In this document: in pieces, positions 1 to 7,880 of the stretch | Numbering within the stretch: position 1 is the stretch's first letter | How the letters are laid out: each line of letters begins with the position of its first letter | Virus record (IMG/VR): IMGVR_UViG_3300028393_000325 | Span: 1-24,263 of that record | DNA from: a virus | Direction: 5' to 3' (one strand) | Length of the DNA: 24,263 nucleotides | Made by a program: the position numbers and the translations under genes | The notes under the pieces: model-generated | What the model was told of the DNA's origin: nothing | Databases searched by the model: none | The model's input: only the letters and a program-made list of their open reading frames with translations

Positions 1-332
1 ATCTCAAGTAGATCATCTATGGGAACGTGATGTGCGCCTTTTGTGGTTACAAAGTTTGCTCTAAATGACTCAAGCCATTCGCCATCCCAACGCTGCCACT
101 TGGAACGCCTTAGACCTGTTATACGCCACTTTGCAGGGTCAAGTTCAAACTCTGCTAGAAGTTCAGCATGATCGGGTTCATTCCCTGCCGGGCGCGGTAC
201 TGATCGCAGAACGCCACCAGTTGAGTCGTACTCAATGCCGGGTTCAAACCCTGCTGGAATAGATTTGGCTACGCGCTTTCTTTGTTCGTCATCCCCTAGC
301 TTTGAGAGATCATCTGTAAGGCTCATGGGCAT
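1..332 (-). CDS. Partial phage protein, N-terminus only (possible metallophosphoesterase)
   Basis: An open frame runs from an ATG at 332 off the left edge of the window with no stop, giving about 110 residues. A second in-frame ATG at 326 overlaps the upstream stop as ATGA. The ATG at 332 lies 5 bases from an AAGGA ribosome-binding site (338-342), while 326 would be 11 bases away, so 332 is slightly preferred. The visible part is acidic and Trp-rich, with a segment reading KWRITGLRRSKWQRWDGEWL. From memory, this segment begins actinophage proteins that continue into a calcineurin-like phosphoesterase domain, but that domain is outside the window, so the function is a guess. The reading frame itself is well supported by length and spacing. 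Confidence 0.6.
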   Translation of the reverse strand, partial: MPMSLTDDLSKLGDDEQRKRVAKSIPAGFEPGIEYDSTGGVLRSVPRPAGNEPDHAELLAEFELDPAKWRITGLRRSKWQRWDGEWLESFRANFVTTKGAHHVPIDDLLE

Positions 333-565
333 TTACATCCTTCCGCATTTGTGTTGCGGTTGCGGTGTCGGTTTATTGTTTGTCGGCTTATCTTGTAGCC
401 GTTTTTGTTTAGAATCATTGCTAGATTTGTTGGACTTGAATCAGGATCATCTAGTGCTTTGTTTAGTGCTTTGGCTTCTTGCGTATTAAGGGTCTTGATT
501 ATTTCAGCAATGCTGCAATTAACTTTCTTATGTCTTACGTTTTCTAGATCGTCAAGTAAGGCCAT
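323..565 (-). CDS. Small helix-turn-helix-like phage protein
   Basis: An 80-residue protein starting at ATG 565. An AAAGGTGG ribosome-binding site lies just upstream, and a longer GTG start at 574 would sit inside that site, so it is rejected. Residues 43-70 look like a helix-turn-helix: a helix, the turn KNGYKIS, and a recognition-like helix RQTINRHRNR. The protein ends in a Cys-Lys-Cys pair. The stop overlaps the next start (ATGA), so it is coupled to the gene running off the left edge. Similar small proteins with an RHR plus Cys-x-Cys tail recur in actinophages, usually without an assigned function. It could be a DNA-binding regulator or a recombination accessory factor. Neither is shown. 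Confidence 0.7.
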   Translation of the reverse strand: MALLDDLENVRHKKVNCSIAEIIKTLNTQEAKALNKALDDPDSSPTNLAMILNKNGYKISRQTINRHRNRNTNAEGCKCP

Positions 566-591
566 TGTGACCACCTTTCGTCTAGATAAGT

Positions 592-888
592 CTAGGGCGC
601 AAGTCTGTCAGGATGTTGTTTTTTGGTGCGTGTCGCAGGCTTTGTAACCAGTTCTTCGATGGAATTTAGGCGATAGTCAAGATCGCTCATACGGGTTTCA
701 ATGCGGTTCACCGTCTGCGCTACATCTGCAAGGCTTCGACCACCATTAGCAGCTGGATGGATTGGATAGGTTGCCTGATCAATATAAAGTTTGATCGGCT
801 TTAGGATTGCCCATTTGATAAACATTCCGACAAGTAACGCGATTGCGCTAATTGCTCCAGCATACTGACCCAGTTGCAAGATTCCCAT
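592..888 (-). CDS. Membrane protein with one TM segment and a coiled coil (holin-like accessory)
   Basis: A 98-residue protein directly behind the endolysin gene. Residues 8-29 form one hydrophobic segment followed by KPIKLY. Residues 53-81 show heptad-spaced hydrophobics with alternating charge (QTVNRIETRMSDLDYRLNSI), typical of a coiled coil. The tail is basic. Single-TM plus coiled-coil proteins next to a peptidoglycan hydrolase are usual for type II-like holins, holin accessory proteins or spanin-like lysis factors. Since a two-TM holin candidate lies on the other side of the endolysin, this is probably the second membrane component of the lysis cassette. No signal peptidase or lipobox site is seen. 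Confidence 0.75.
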   Translation of the reverse strand: MGILQLGQYAGAISAIALLVGMFIKWAILKPIKLYIDQATYPIHPAANGGRSLADVAQTVNRIETRMSDLDYRLNSIEELVTKPATRTKKQHPDRLAP

Positions 889-891
889 GAC

Positions 892-1290
892 TTACTTTGC
901 AAGAATTGCGGCAGGGTTTAGACCGCCACCTTTAACCCAATGAGATGCGGCTTGAAGTTCCATGTGAAGATGCGCTCCAGTTACGTTTCCTTCTGCTCCA
1001 ACGTGTGCAATTACTTGACCAGTTTTAACTTTGTCCCCAACTTTGACTAGGTATTCTGAGCAATGAGCAAACAACAAATATCCTTCAGCTACTTTTAACA
1101 GAACTGAATGCTGACCGAATGACTTACCCCAAACTTGACCAACGGCTACGACTGTTCCGGCACAAGGCGCGAAAACATTAGTTCCAACTGGTGCGGCAAA
1201 GTCCACGCCTTCGTGTCTTTTGCTTGACCATCGACTTCCCTTAACTCCAAATGGTGTCGAAAGTGGATGACCTTTAATTGGCAATGCCAT
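892..1290 (-). CDS. M23-family endolysin (peptidoglycan metallo-endopeptidase)
   Basis: A 132-residue, single-domain LytM/M23 peptidase that should cut peptide cross-bridges of the host wall. Zinc ligands are visible: H26 and D30 in RHEGVDF, and H109 in GAHLHME, with H107 and H76 (LLFAHCSEY) as the usual catalytic histidines. It has no signal peptide and no cell-wall-binding domain, so export must rely on the flanking membrane proteins. The start has an AAGGA site a few bases upstream. The neighbours are a two-TM holin-like protein upstream and a TM/coiled-coil protein downstream, a typical lysis cassette. A tail-associated role is possible for M23 domains, but the position and the stand-alone form favour endolysin. 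Confidence 0.92.
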   Translation of the reverse strand: MALPIKGHPLSTPFGVKGSRWSSKRHEGVDFAAPVGTNVFAPCAGTVVAVGQVWGKSFGQHSVLLKVAEGYLLFAHCSEYLVKVGDKVKTGQVIAHVGAEGNVTGAHLHMELQAASHWVKGGGLNPAAILAK

Positions 1291-1292
1291 GA

Positions 1293-1496
1293 TTATTCCT
1301 TATTTCCAAAACGATCATCTGCCGGGTTCAAAGCTGACACCAAAACGGGCAACGAAGAAACCAACGCAATGGCAAGAGCAGGATGAATATTAAGAGTATT
1401 GACATTAAGAATAAGCCAACCCAAAATGCCTGCAATAAACACACGCAGAAATGATGCAATGGGACTTTTGGCAAACCAGAGTTGTAGTTGTTCCAT
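1293..1496 (-). CDS. Putative holin, two TM segments
   Basis: A 67-residue protein with two hydrophobic stretches at residues 15-33 and 39-55, joined by a short turn (NTLNIHP), and a charged C-terminal tail starting NPADDRFGN. This layout, together with its place right before the M23 endolysin, fits a class II-like holin that forms the membrane lesion timing lysis. The N-terminal amphipathic stretch LWFAKSPIASFLRVF resembles other small phage holins I recall. Holins are poorly conserved, so the call rests on topology and context. Confidence 0.8.
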   Translation of the reverse strand: MEQLQLWFAKSPIASFLRVFIAGILGWLILNVNTLNIHPALAIALVSSLPVLVSALNPADDRFGNKE

Positions 1497-1505
1497 AAGA
1501 ACAGT

Positions 1506-1721
1506 TTACAGGGCAGATATTTCTGCTTGTGTTAGACCTAATGCCTTTAGTTTTGCAAGTGCAGATGTACGCGCAGTTGCTTTGGCATCTGCTTGTGCTT
1601 GGCGTAATTCAAACTCTGCTTTCATTGTTTCGTGATTAGCCATTTCAGAATCAGTAAATGGTCGCTCAGTTACTTCGCCAGTTGCGACATCAACAATATA
1701 AGCGTTCAAAGTTTCAGACAT
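1506..1721 (-). CDS. Small tail-fibre chaperone-like protein
   Basis: A 71-residue protein whose start overlaps the stop of the upstream tail gene (TAATG at 1721). It begins with a short beta-like stretch (AYIVDVATGEVTERPFT) and continues as a long helix rich in Ala, Gln and Glu, ending KLKALGLTQAEISAL. That C-terminal signature is common in small phage proteins next to tail fibres (XkdW or tail-fibre-assembly type). The likely role is chaperoning or capping the preceding tail-tip protein. The exact family is uncertain. Confidence 0.65.
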   Translation of the reverse strand: MSETLNAYIVDVATGEVTERPFTDSEMANHETMKAEFELRQAQADAKATARTSALAKLKALGLTQAEISAL

Positions 1722-2434
1722 TATGCGTTCCTGTATCCATAGATTTTTAGAGTTCCGGTGCAGTTACCTGCAAAATTGAAACGAATGCCAAATGCTGCAA
1801 CTGAAACTTTGTAAACACTTGCATGATTTGTAGCATTTATATCGGTTGCACTTTGGGAAATGGTCAAACCAGTTAATACAGTTGGTTGTGCGATTGGTGC
1901 GTTTAATATATCACCAACCCATGAAGCTGTATTTTGATTTGTATATCCAACTATTGCAGATGTTCCACTTGCAGATGATCCCAAACTGGTTGGAGTTGTA
2001 GCCGCAGTTGCTGAAAATCCAGTGTTAATATATCCATAACTTGCAGCATTCAAATCTGCTGGCGCTGATGTTCTCAATGTTGCAGTTATAGTTCCCGGAG
2101 TTACTACCGATGTTGTTGTTAAAATTATCCGATAGTTATCGTATGCAGTTGTAAATACGTTATCTACTTGTATCGATGATGCTGTTGTAAATGTCGAAGC
2201 ATTAAGCAAAGTCAATCCACATAGATTTTGATACGCAGCACCTGTATAAGTTTCAAGTTGTGGCGGGGTAGTTCCAACATAAGTAGTCATGCCTGTTGTT
2301 GGTGTAGCAATAGCTGATGAACGTGCAGCAGTTCCTGCAAAGACCATGTTGGTCTGATCCATTAAATAGTTTTGAACATCACTTGCCGTAAGCACATCAC
2401 CAGCGGTGAATACTTTTCTACCTAAGCCTGCCAT
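1721..2434 (-). CDS. Tail-tip or receptor-binding protein
   Basis: A 237-residue protein with a strong AGGAG site 8 bases before the ATG. The N-terminus (GRKVFTAGDVLTASDVQNYL, then residues 20-70) is a module I recall from many actinophage and environmental phage tail proteins. It ends in the patch TTPPQLETYTGAAYQ, probably an attachment module. From about residue 75 it is Thr/Ser/Ala-rich and beta-predicted, with VDNVFTTAYDNYRIIL opening a jelly-roll-like C-terminal domain. Its position behind the hub protein and before a chaperone-like gene supports a distal tail role. Host-receptor binding is inferred. Confidence 0.75.
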   Translation of the reverse strand: MAGLGRKVFTAGDVLTASDVQNYLMDQTNMVFAGTAARSSAIATPTTGMTTYVGTTPPQLETYTGAAYQNLCGLTLLNASTFTTASSIQVDNVFTTAYDNYRIILTTTSVVTPGTITATLRTSAPADLNAASYGYINTGFSATAATTPTSLGSSASGTSAIVGYTNQNTASWVGDILNAPIAQPTVLTGLTISQSATDINATNHASVYKVSVAAFGIRFNFAGNCTGTLKIYGYRNA

Positions 2435-2469
2435 TGTTTTACTCCTGTGTTGTTTCTAAGTTTAGTTGC

Positions 2470-3006
2470 TTATGCGGATTCGTAGGTTAAACCAAAATAG
2501 AGAATGTCACTTGTATTGAAAGTGGCTGGTGTTGTTCCAGACAAGTCATTGTAAATACCATAAATACCATTAGCAACTAATGTTTTAAATCTAACTGTTG
2601 TAGCAGATTGTGCAATTATTGGTATTGGATAAAAGTTTGATGCAATTGAGCAATAGGCATTGGAATTTAATTGTAAAGCAGTATTTGCAGCAGCAATAGG
2701 AAGTGATACATCACAACCAGAACCTTTTGTTGTTGAACTTCCAATAATAAAATAAGCGTTTACATGAACTGTTTTTCCAATTTGTACATAACGAGCAGTC
2801 CAAGTTCCATTACCATTTGCCCAACCATATGAAAGTGTTGGGGTGTAAGTTTGCCAAGCATTTACAGCAGGAACTAGAACGGTTTCAATGGCTTCGATAG
2901 CATCATTAGCGTTTGCGTGTTGCAAAGAATGGCTAGGACTATTTAGAGAATCATTAGAAATGGGGTTGGTTAAAGCATCAACGCTAGTTGGAAAGTTAGT
3001 TGCCAT
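2470..3006 (-). CDS. Minor tail protein with beta-sandwich C-terminus
   Basis: A 178-residue protein starting at ATG 3006, 6 bases after an AAGGA site. A TTG one codon earlier is possible but less likely. The N-terminus (ATNFPTSVDALTNP through HANANDAIEAIE) is a short attachment motif that I recall at the start of many phage tail-tip proteins. The rest, from WQTYTPTLSYG, is a beta-rich domain with the pattern WTARYVQIGKTVHVNAYFII seen in phage tail lectin-like domains. It sits between the hub-type protein and a second tail-tip protein, so the two probably form alternative or stacked tip components. Confidence 0.75.
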   Translation of the reverse strand: MATNFPTSVDALTNPISNDSLNSPSHSLQHANANDAIEAIETVLVPAVNAWQTYTPTLSYGWANGNGTWTARYVQIGKTVHVNAYFIIGSSTTKGSGCDVSLPIAAANTALQLNSNAYCSIASNFYPIPIIAQSATTVRFKTLVANGIYGIYNDLSGTTPATFNTSDILYFGLTYESA

Positions 3007-3015
3007 CAAGAATCC

Positions 3016-4323
3016 TTAGTATGCAAGAACGTAGCCAAATTGCTCTGACCCATCGTAGTTTATCAGGGCTGCATCGTAAGCGGTAGTAGCTGAATCGTAG
3101 ATAGGCAATGCGCCACCCAAGCGACCATAAATAGTGTTGTCTAGAATTAACGGGAATGACGATACCGAACCTAGTTCAAAGGTTAATTCATGTCTGTCAA
3201 TGCCTATGTTGTTCTTGATACCGGTGACAATTGCGTACTGATTTATGGCTGTACCGATTTTGTTAGGCGTAAAGATTACGTTTACAACATCAGCAATTTC
3301 AATGTTTAGAAGATTATCTACCTGTGCCGGTGTCTTGTTATGAAGAACAACTGTTATCTCGTTAATGCGTAGTTCAGGTTCGTCATACAAACCGACTAAG
3401 TAACTGGCAAGGCTTAAGGCTTCAGCATCGCTAGTTAATAGAACCCCATCAATAGAATAAGCAGACACACCATACTTCTCCTGTGATGCTAATGAGTCAG
3501 CAACTTGTGGCGTTCCACCTGCTCTAGTAATTGTCACGCGGTTATAGAGGTTTTCTGAACCATAAACAACACCAATGTTTGTGTAAGGAACTGCGTTAGC
3601 CGTAGCATCGTCAGCAAAAGTAACTGTTGTTGTTAGCGGTGGAATTGTTAAACGATTCTTAAAGGTAACTGCACCAGAACGGTCAATGAAGAACTGTCCA
3701 TTCTCTGTTGTTTCTACAAGTTGTAGATACTGTAAAGCATTGGCATTCTCTGGAACTACATCAGCCTGCAAAGTTGTAAGACCAGTTTGAATAGAACGAT
3801 TAGCGATAGGCCATGCCACTTCTGGGCGATTAAGAATGGCAGTTACACGATCAGAACTAAGTTGGCTTGTGGCTGTAAACGAATCTAGTTCAGCTGCGGA
3901 TAAACGTAAGAAACCATCAACAGCAGAAACGCTTGCATAAGACTTGCCTGAAATGTCATAGGTCAAATCCCAGTCATCTATGAACCCGGTGAACACACGG
4001 TCACCATTTGTTTCAATTGCTATCGGCTTGCGTGGAAGAATCTGCGAATAATAAATGCTTGAAGCATTAAATGGGTCAAAGATACGAGAGTCATTGTGCA
4101 GGGTTACTGATGCGTGTCCTGCTGTATATCTGTCCAGTTCACGCGACTTGCCACGATCAACGGTAACAGAAGCAACATACTGAGTAACATCAGTAAGCAC
4201 ATCGCCACCAAGCACATAAGTCGAATTAAGTTTGCCCTTAGTCGTGTCATTAAGAGTAAACAAGTTGCCACCAGAAGCAGCCAAGTCAAAGCCAATGTAG
4301 ACCTTAGTTGTTGGAACTGGCAC
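3016..4323 (-). CDS. Minor tail / baseplate hub-like protein
   Basis: A 435-residue protein directly after the tape measure. Its GTG start overlaps the tape-measure stop (TAGTG), so translation is coupled. The N-terminal half has the pattern GDVLTDVTQYVASVTVDRGK followed by RELDRYTAGHASVTLHN and FTGFIDDWDLTYD. This resembles distal-tail/hub proteins of actinophages that wrap the tape-measure tip. The middle shows FFIDRSGAVTFKNR, a beta repeat seen in gp27-like hub domains. The C-terminus is beta-rich. No peptidase or glycosidase motif is visible. Confidence 0.82.
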   Translation of the reverse strand: MPVPTTKVYIGFDLAASGGNLFTLNDTTKGKLNSTYVLGGDVLTDVTQYVASVTVDRGKSRELDRYTAGHASVTLHNDSRIFDPFNASSIYYSQILPRKPIAIETNGDRVFTGFIDDWDLTYDISGKSYASVSAVDGFLRLSAAELDSFTATSQLSSDRVTAILNRPEVAWPIANRSIQTGLTTLQADVVPENANALQYLQLVETTENGQFFIDRSGAVTFKNRLTIPPLTTTVTFADDATANAVPYTNIGVVYGSENLYNRVTITRAGGTPQVADSLASQEKYGVSAYSIDGVLLTSDAEALSLASYLVGLYDEPELRINEITVVLHNKTPAQVDNLLNIEIADVVNVIFTPNKIGTAINQYAIVTGIKNNIGIDRHELTFELGSVSSFPLILDNTIYGRLGGALPIYDSATTAYDAALINYDGSEQFGYVLAY

Positions 4324-6545
4324 TACGCGCTCGCAAAGACTGGGCCACTCACGCGCTCGTAACGCTTAATAATGTCTACGATCTCACGACCTATTTGATT
4401 ACCATCTGCGCCCATACCTGCATTAACAGTTAGGTTAATTGTGTTGCCCATTCCAGCGTTGCGACCATTCAAAGGAACAACGGCTTCAGGCCCGGCTTCA
4501 CCAATCAAAGCTAGAGTTGGCTTTGTAACAATTCCACCAGCAGCCATTGCAGGAACTGGAACACCTAGCGAAGTAGCCAAGTTAGTAATGACTTGACGTT
4601 CTGCCGGTGAGATCGCCGCTCCCATAGTGGAAGTTGGCTTTTTATATTGTGCGAGTTTTGCAGCGACTTTGGCAATCGCACCAGAATTTATTATTTGATT
4701 ATCAGCACCAATTGAAAAACCACTAGAAGCAATTGCAGCTTTGACACCATCAACTAATGCTTGACCTGCGGTCACACCTGCTTGATAAAATTGTGCAGCA
4801 GCTGATTCACCAACCGCATCTGCTACTGATTGAGTTGCACTAACTAAGTCATTGACTTGAGTAACAACTGTTGCACCACCTGCAATAATCTCATCTGCAA
4901 TCTTCGTTCCAACATCTGCACCTGCTGCTAATACCTGACCAATTGCAGATTCAGATAATCCCATCGAAAGTAACTGTTGAACTTTAGAACCAAAGTTGGC
5001 AGCCTTAGCCGCTTGAGCAATCAAATTTTCTACGAATGATCCAGTTTCAGCAGTAGCAGCAGCACCAAAATCTATAATTCCAGTTATTACATTCTTAACA
5101 CCATCTTTGAAATTGGCATAACTTTCTTTTGCCTTAGCGAGAATGTCATTATTGTTTGCTAATTCAGTTGTTAATTTTGCCATTTCTTTTTGTGCAAGTT
5201 TGCCAGCTCTGCTCAAATCAAAAACGGCAGCAACTACCTTCACAGTCTTTTCTGCAGTCTTAGTTAGTGCATTATTGCTAATCTGAGAAGCTAACTTGGC
5301 AGCAGCAGCAGCATCTCTTTGAGCCTTGAGATCATAGTTAATTTTTGTGCGTGGCTCAAGTCTTTTATTTTCTAAAGTATCGCTTGCGTGTCTAGCAGCA
5401 AAACTAATGTCATCCATTTTAATTACGACTTTATTAGCCGCATCTTCCATCGCTTGAAATCTATTAGTCGCAGTTTTAGACATAATTACAATGTCAGAAG
5501 TAGTATTTTGAGATTCAATTCTCATCTCGATTAACTTGCCAACTACAAGTCCAAGACCTATAACTAGCAGACCAATACCAGAACTTGCCAATGAAGTTTT
5601 AATTGCAACGCCTAAAATCTTAAAGCCCTCAGCACCATACAAGGCAGCAATTCTCATTGTGGTTAAGGCTCCGGTTACGGCAGCAATTAGTGGTGGCGCA
5701 ATAGTGAAGGCAACTAATGCAATCTTTATTCCAATAAATGCAAAAGCAACTTCTTTTGCGAGCTTTGCAACTCCACTTAAACCAGACAATGTGTTGGCAA
5801 TTTCAATTACTAATTGTTTAAATCCACCATTAGCAACACGCTCTATTGCTGGAACTACAATGTTCAAAAAGTAATCAACTAGATTGGTCAAAATTGGAAT
5901 TAACTTTGCACCAATAGTTTCTTGTGCTTCTTGTAAACGCTGTTTCAAAATTTCTAACTTGCCTTGAAATGTTCCAGCAGCAACGGCAGCCTGACCGCCA
6001 AATAATGTGTTTAAGTATTCTTGAACCTTTGCAAAGTCTTTAGTTTTCTTAATATTGTCAGGAATGACAATGCCCAAACGCTGTAATGCGGTGAACTGTC
6101 CACCCTGTGCCTTTGCTAATGCTATTGAAATGCTTTCTAAATCGCGCCCGGTTCCTGCGCTTACATCAAGTCCAAGTTTGAGTAATTCTTGTGCCTTTGT
6201 AACATCACCAGTTGCACGAACTAATGTTTCCAATGCCGGGCGAAGTTGAGTATCAGCTACACCAGTTGCAAATTGTTGAGCGGTAATAAATTTTTCTACT
6301 GCAGCAGTTTGTGCATCGGTAGCACCTGTTACATTCTGTAAAGTCTTAGCAAGTTTTAGTTGCGCTTTCTGATCTTCCGCAGCAGCTTTGACTGAATCAA
6401 ATCCAAACTTTCCAACTGCAACACCTAATGCACCAAAAGCAATAGAAGCAGTTTTAGCAGTTCCGCTTAGACCCTTAAATGCGCGTTGAGCCTTATTGAC
6501 TCCATCGGGATTAAAGGTAGAAAGAATAGGAACGATAATAGCCAT
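4323..6545 (-). CDS. Tape measure protein
   Basis: A 740-residue protein, the longest tail gene, placed after the chaperone frameshift region as expected. Residues 1-260 are mostly helical and Ala/Lys/Gln-rich, with the PhageMin_Tail-type segment around QFATGVADTQLRPALETLV and ALAKAQGGQFTALQRLGI. Two hydrophobic segments occur at about 265-292 and 320-338, typical of tape measures that enter the host membrane. Further coiled-coil-prone helices follow, and the C-terminus carries ALIGEAGPEAVVPL, a hallmark of many tape measures. Using the usual 1.5 Angstrom per residue, the tail would be about 110 nm. No lytic domain is seen. Confidence 0.95.
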   Translation of the reverse strand: MAIIVPILSTFNPDGVNKAQRAFKGLSGTAKTASIAFGALGVAVGKFGFDSVKAAAEDQKAQLKLAKTLQNVTGATDAQTAAVEKFITAQQFATGVADTQLRPALETLVRATGDVTKAQELLKLGLDVSAGTGRDLESISIALAKAQGGQFTALQRLGIVIPDNIKKTKDFAKVQEYLNTLFGGQAAVAAGTFQGKLEILKQRLQEAQETIGAKLIPILTNLVDYFLNIVVPAIERVANGGFKQLVIEIANTLSGLSGVAKLAKEVAFAFIGIKIALVAFTIAPPLIAAVTGALTTMRIAALYGAEGFKILGVAIKTSLASSGIGLLVIGLGLVVGKLIEMRIESQNTTSDIVIMSKTATNRFQAMEDAANKVVIKMDDISFAARHASDTLENKRLEPRTKINYDLKAQRDAAAAAKLASQISNNALTKTAEKTVKVVAAVFDLSRAGKLAQKEMAKLTTELANNNDILAKAKESYANFKDGVKNVITGIIDFGAAATAETGSFVENLIAQAAKAANFGSKVQQLLSMGLSESAIGQVLAAGADVGTKIADEIIAGGATVVTQVNDLVSATQSVADAVGESAAAQFYQAGVTAGQALVDGVKAAIASSGFSIGADNQIINSGAIAKVAAKLAQYKKPTSTMGAAISPAERQVITNLATSLGVPVPAMAAGGIVTKPTLALIGEAGPEAVVPLNGRNAGMGNTINLTVNAGMGADGNQIGREIVDIIKRYERVSGPVFASA

Positions 6546-6553
6546 GAAGCAAC

Positions 6554-7069
6554 CTATCCTTTAAGTTTTCGATTGTATTCTTGTTGCAGTTTCTTAATTG
6601 TACCGCGCACAACATCTTGAACTAAAGGTATTTCTCTTAATGCAGCTGGATAGACATAACGTGAAGCCTGACCCGATGAATTAAGTTTGCGAATCATTGC
6701 CTGCCCAGCGCGTGTTTTGCCTTTACGTTTGCGACCTGCAATGTCTGCAATTTGAAATGCGGCTGAACCTTGTGAATTCTTACCTTGTGAGCCGGCAACA
6801 ATAGAAACTAATGAAGTTGCTTTGCGTTCTGCCTTTTTACTGAAGTTAGTTTTAACTGTTACCTTAACCCCGGCAGGTTTCCATGCAGTTCTGCCATTGT
6901 GAACCATGCCGCGCAATGGTGATTCAGTTGGAATGTTTCTTTTAACTGCATCAGCTACTGGTCTTGCGCCTGTTCGTAAATCCTTACGGGCATCATTGAC
7001 TAATTTCTTATCTATCGTTTTAAGAGTACTGACAACTTCAGCGATACCCGTAATCTTTAGATCAAGCAT
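6554..7069 (-). CDS. HK97 gp10-like head-tail / minor tail protein
   Basis: A 171-residue basic protein between the tail chaperone and the tape measure. Its ATG overlaps the stop of the -1 frameshifted chaperone (TAATG) and follows an AGGGG site. The N-terminal part (TGIAEVVSTLKTIDKKLVND) is a helix of the HK97 gp10-like type, followed by KNIP-type linkers, a Lys/Arg-rich middle, and a helical end. Members of this family act at the head-tail joint or tail completion. Its position after the chaperone is less usual than next to the connectors, so a minor tail role is also possible. Confidence 0.65.
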   Translation of the reverse strand: MLDLKITGIAEVVSTLKTIDKKLVNDARKDLRTGARPVADAVKRNIPTESPLRGMVHNGRTAWKPAGVKVTVKTNFSKKAERKATSLVSIVAGSQGKNSQGSAAFQIADIAGRKRKGKTRAGQAMIRKLNSSGQASRYVYPAALREIPLVQDVVRGTIKKLQQEYNRKLKG

Positions 7070-7469
7070 TATGTCCCCTGACTATTGCGCCAGCGCAGAT
7101 ACATTCCCAACGTATAAAGCATACGTTCAGATTCTTGCATTAAAACTGATGGAGCAATACCAGTTTCAACTGCAAGATAAGCCAAATACCAATGTTGGGA
7201 TGAGTCACCCAACCCGATTATTTTGGGTCTTGTTCACTCGCTTCAATTGTTTCAACGTCATCGCACCATTCTTCAAAACTTTTTTTAGTCTTGCCGAATC
7301 GATGTAGCCAATGCCACGCCAACCAAAGTAGGTCAGTTATGCGAAAGTCTGATTCAAGTGAAGCAACCGACTTTGTGAACTTGTCCTCGAAAGCAACAAG
7401 GTCACGAGCAGTAGCAGAAACTTCTTCTACTGTTTCGTCATTAAAAGTTACGCGCAGGTTTACTTTCAT
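7069..7469 (-). CDS. Tail assembly chaperone, long G-T form by -1 frameshift
   Basis: The upstream 83-codon frame ends in CCCAAAATAA. Slipping back one base on C CCA AAA opens a second frame of 50 codons, stopping at TAA 7071-7069, so the fused product is about 133 residues. The extension reads HWYLAYLAVETGIAPSVL and ends TLGMYLRWRNSQGT. This is the typical C-terminal T domain of siphovirus tail chaperones and has no start codon of its own. A hairpin lies 7 bases past the slip site. The -1 frame stop overlaps the next gene's start (TAATG), which links frameshifted ribosomes to the downstream gene. Known family behaviour (lambda G/GT) and position between tube and tape measure agree. Confidence 0.88.
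7194..7227 (-). promoter_or_regulatory. Programmed -1 ribosomal frameshift signal (slippery heptamer plus hairpin)
   Basis: Reading the minus strand, the heptamer CCCAAAA (7227-7221) is in the X XXY YYZ phase with the zero frame (C CCA AAA) and is followed at once by TAA. After a 7-base spacer, GTTGGG (7213-7208) can pair with CCCAAC (7199-7194) across an 8-base loop, giving a stimulatory stem of six pairs. Confidence 0.85.
7218..7469 (-). CDS. Tail assembly chaperone, short G form
   Basis: An 83-residue protein made when ribosomes do not shift frame. It starts three bases after the tail-tube stop, without a clear ribosome-binding site of its own, so it is probably coupled to the tube gene. 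The sequence is a short beta start (KVNLRVTFNDETVEEV) then helices with FEDKF and ITDLLWLAWHWLHR, the usual look of G-type chaperones that bind the tape measure and keep it ready for tail-tube assembly. The acidic C-terminus leads into the slip site. Confidence 0.88.
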   Translation of the reverse strand: MKVNLRVTFNDETVEEVSATARDLVAFEDKFTKSVASLESDFRITDLLWLAWHWLHRFGKTKKSFEEWCDDVETIEASEQDPK

Positions 7470-7472
7470 TGG

Positions 7473-7880
7473 TTAGACCGTACCGCGTGTAACAGTTCCG
7501 CTTGTTGGCCATGTAATACTGAACGTGGCCAAATCCCCAACAGATGAAGCGTGTGGACTGTAAGAGTTCACTAGGCATACTGCGGTGTAACTTGGGTTAG
7601 TTGCAGATACTGTTGCAGAAGTTGGTGTAATTACAACGGTTGCCAAAGTATTGAACAATGGGAAAATCGTTGCATCTACGGCTGAAGCTGCAAAATCCTG
7701 CATGAACTGAAGTGTCAATGAACCAGTTTTTAGTCCACCAATGCGCTCGCGGAAAGTTCCACCGAATGCGGTTGTTTCTAAATCATCGGATGATAAAGCC
7801 AATTCAACTTGATTAAGTGAAGTCGAAAGGTTTGTGCCGTTAATGGTCACCTTGTAATCGGTAGCTGCGAATTTCGCCAT
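7473..7880 (-). CDS. Major tail tube protein
   Basis: A 135-residue protein with a strong AGGAG ribosome-binding site. It starts MAKFAATDYKVTINGTNLS and includes DLETTAFGGTFRERIGGLK, GSLTLQFMQDF and a C-terminal ATFSITWPTSG. This pattern is characteristic of the short tail-tube proteins of actinobacterial siphophages, which stack in hexameric rings around the tape measure. Position between tail terminator and chaperone is canonical. The strong translation signal fits a high-copy virion protein. Confidence 0.9.
   Translation of the reverse strand: MAKFAATDYKVTINGTNLSTSLNQVELALSSDDLETTAFGGTFRERIGGLKTGSLTLQFMQDFAASAVDATIFPLFNTLATVVITPTSATVSATNPSYTAVCLVNSYSPHASSVGDLATFSITWPTSGTVTRGTV

Noticed and set aside
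65-489. Plus-strand ORFs at 65-262 and 235-489
   Set aside because: They lie antisense to well-supported minus-strand frames with ribosome-binding sites and overlaps, and have low-complexity products without family likeness.
4104-4295. Leu/Met-rich minus-strand ORF within the hub gene
   Set aside because: Fully inside the hub protein gene in another frame, without start signals; the hydrophobic look is a frame artefact.
5536-5874. Plus-strand 112-codon ORF inside the tape measure
   Set aside because: Antisense shadow of a strongly supported gene; Pro/Thr/Ile-rich product without domains.
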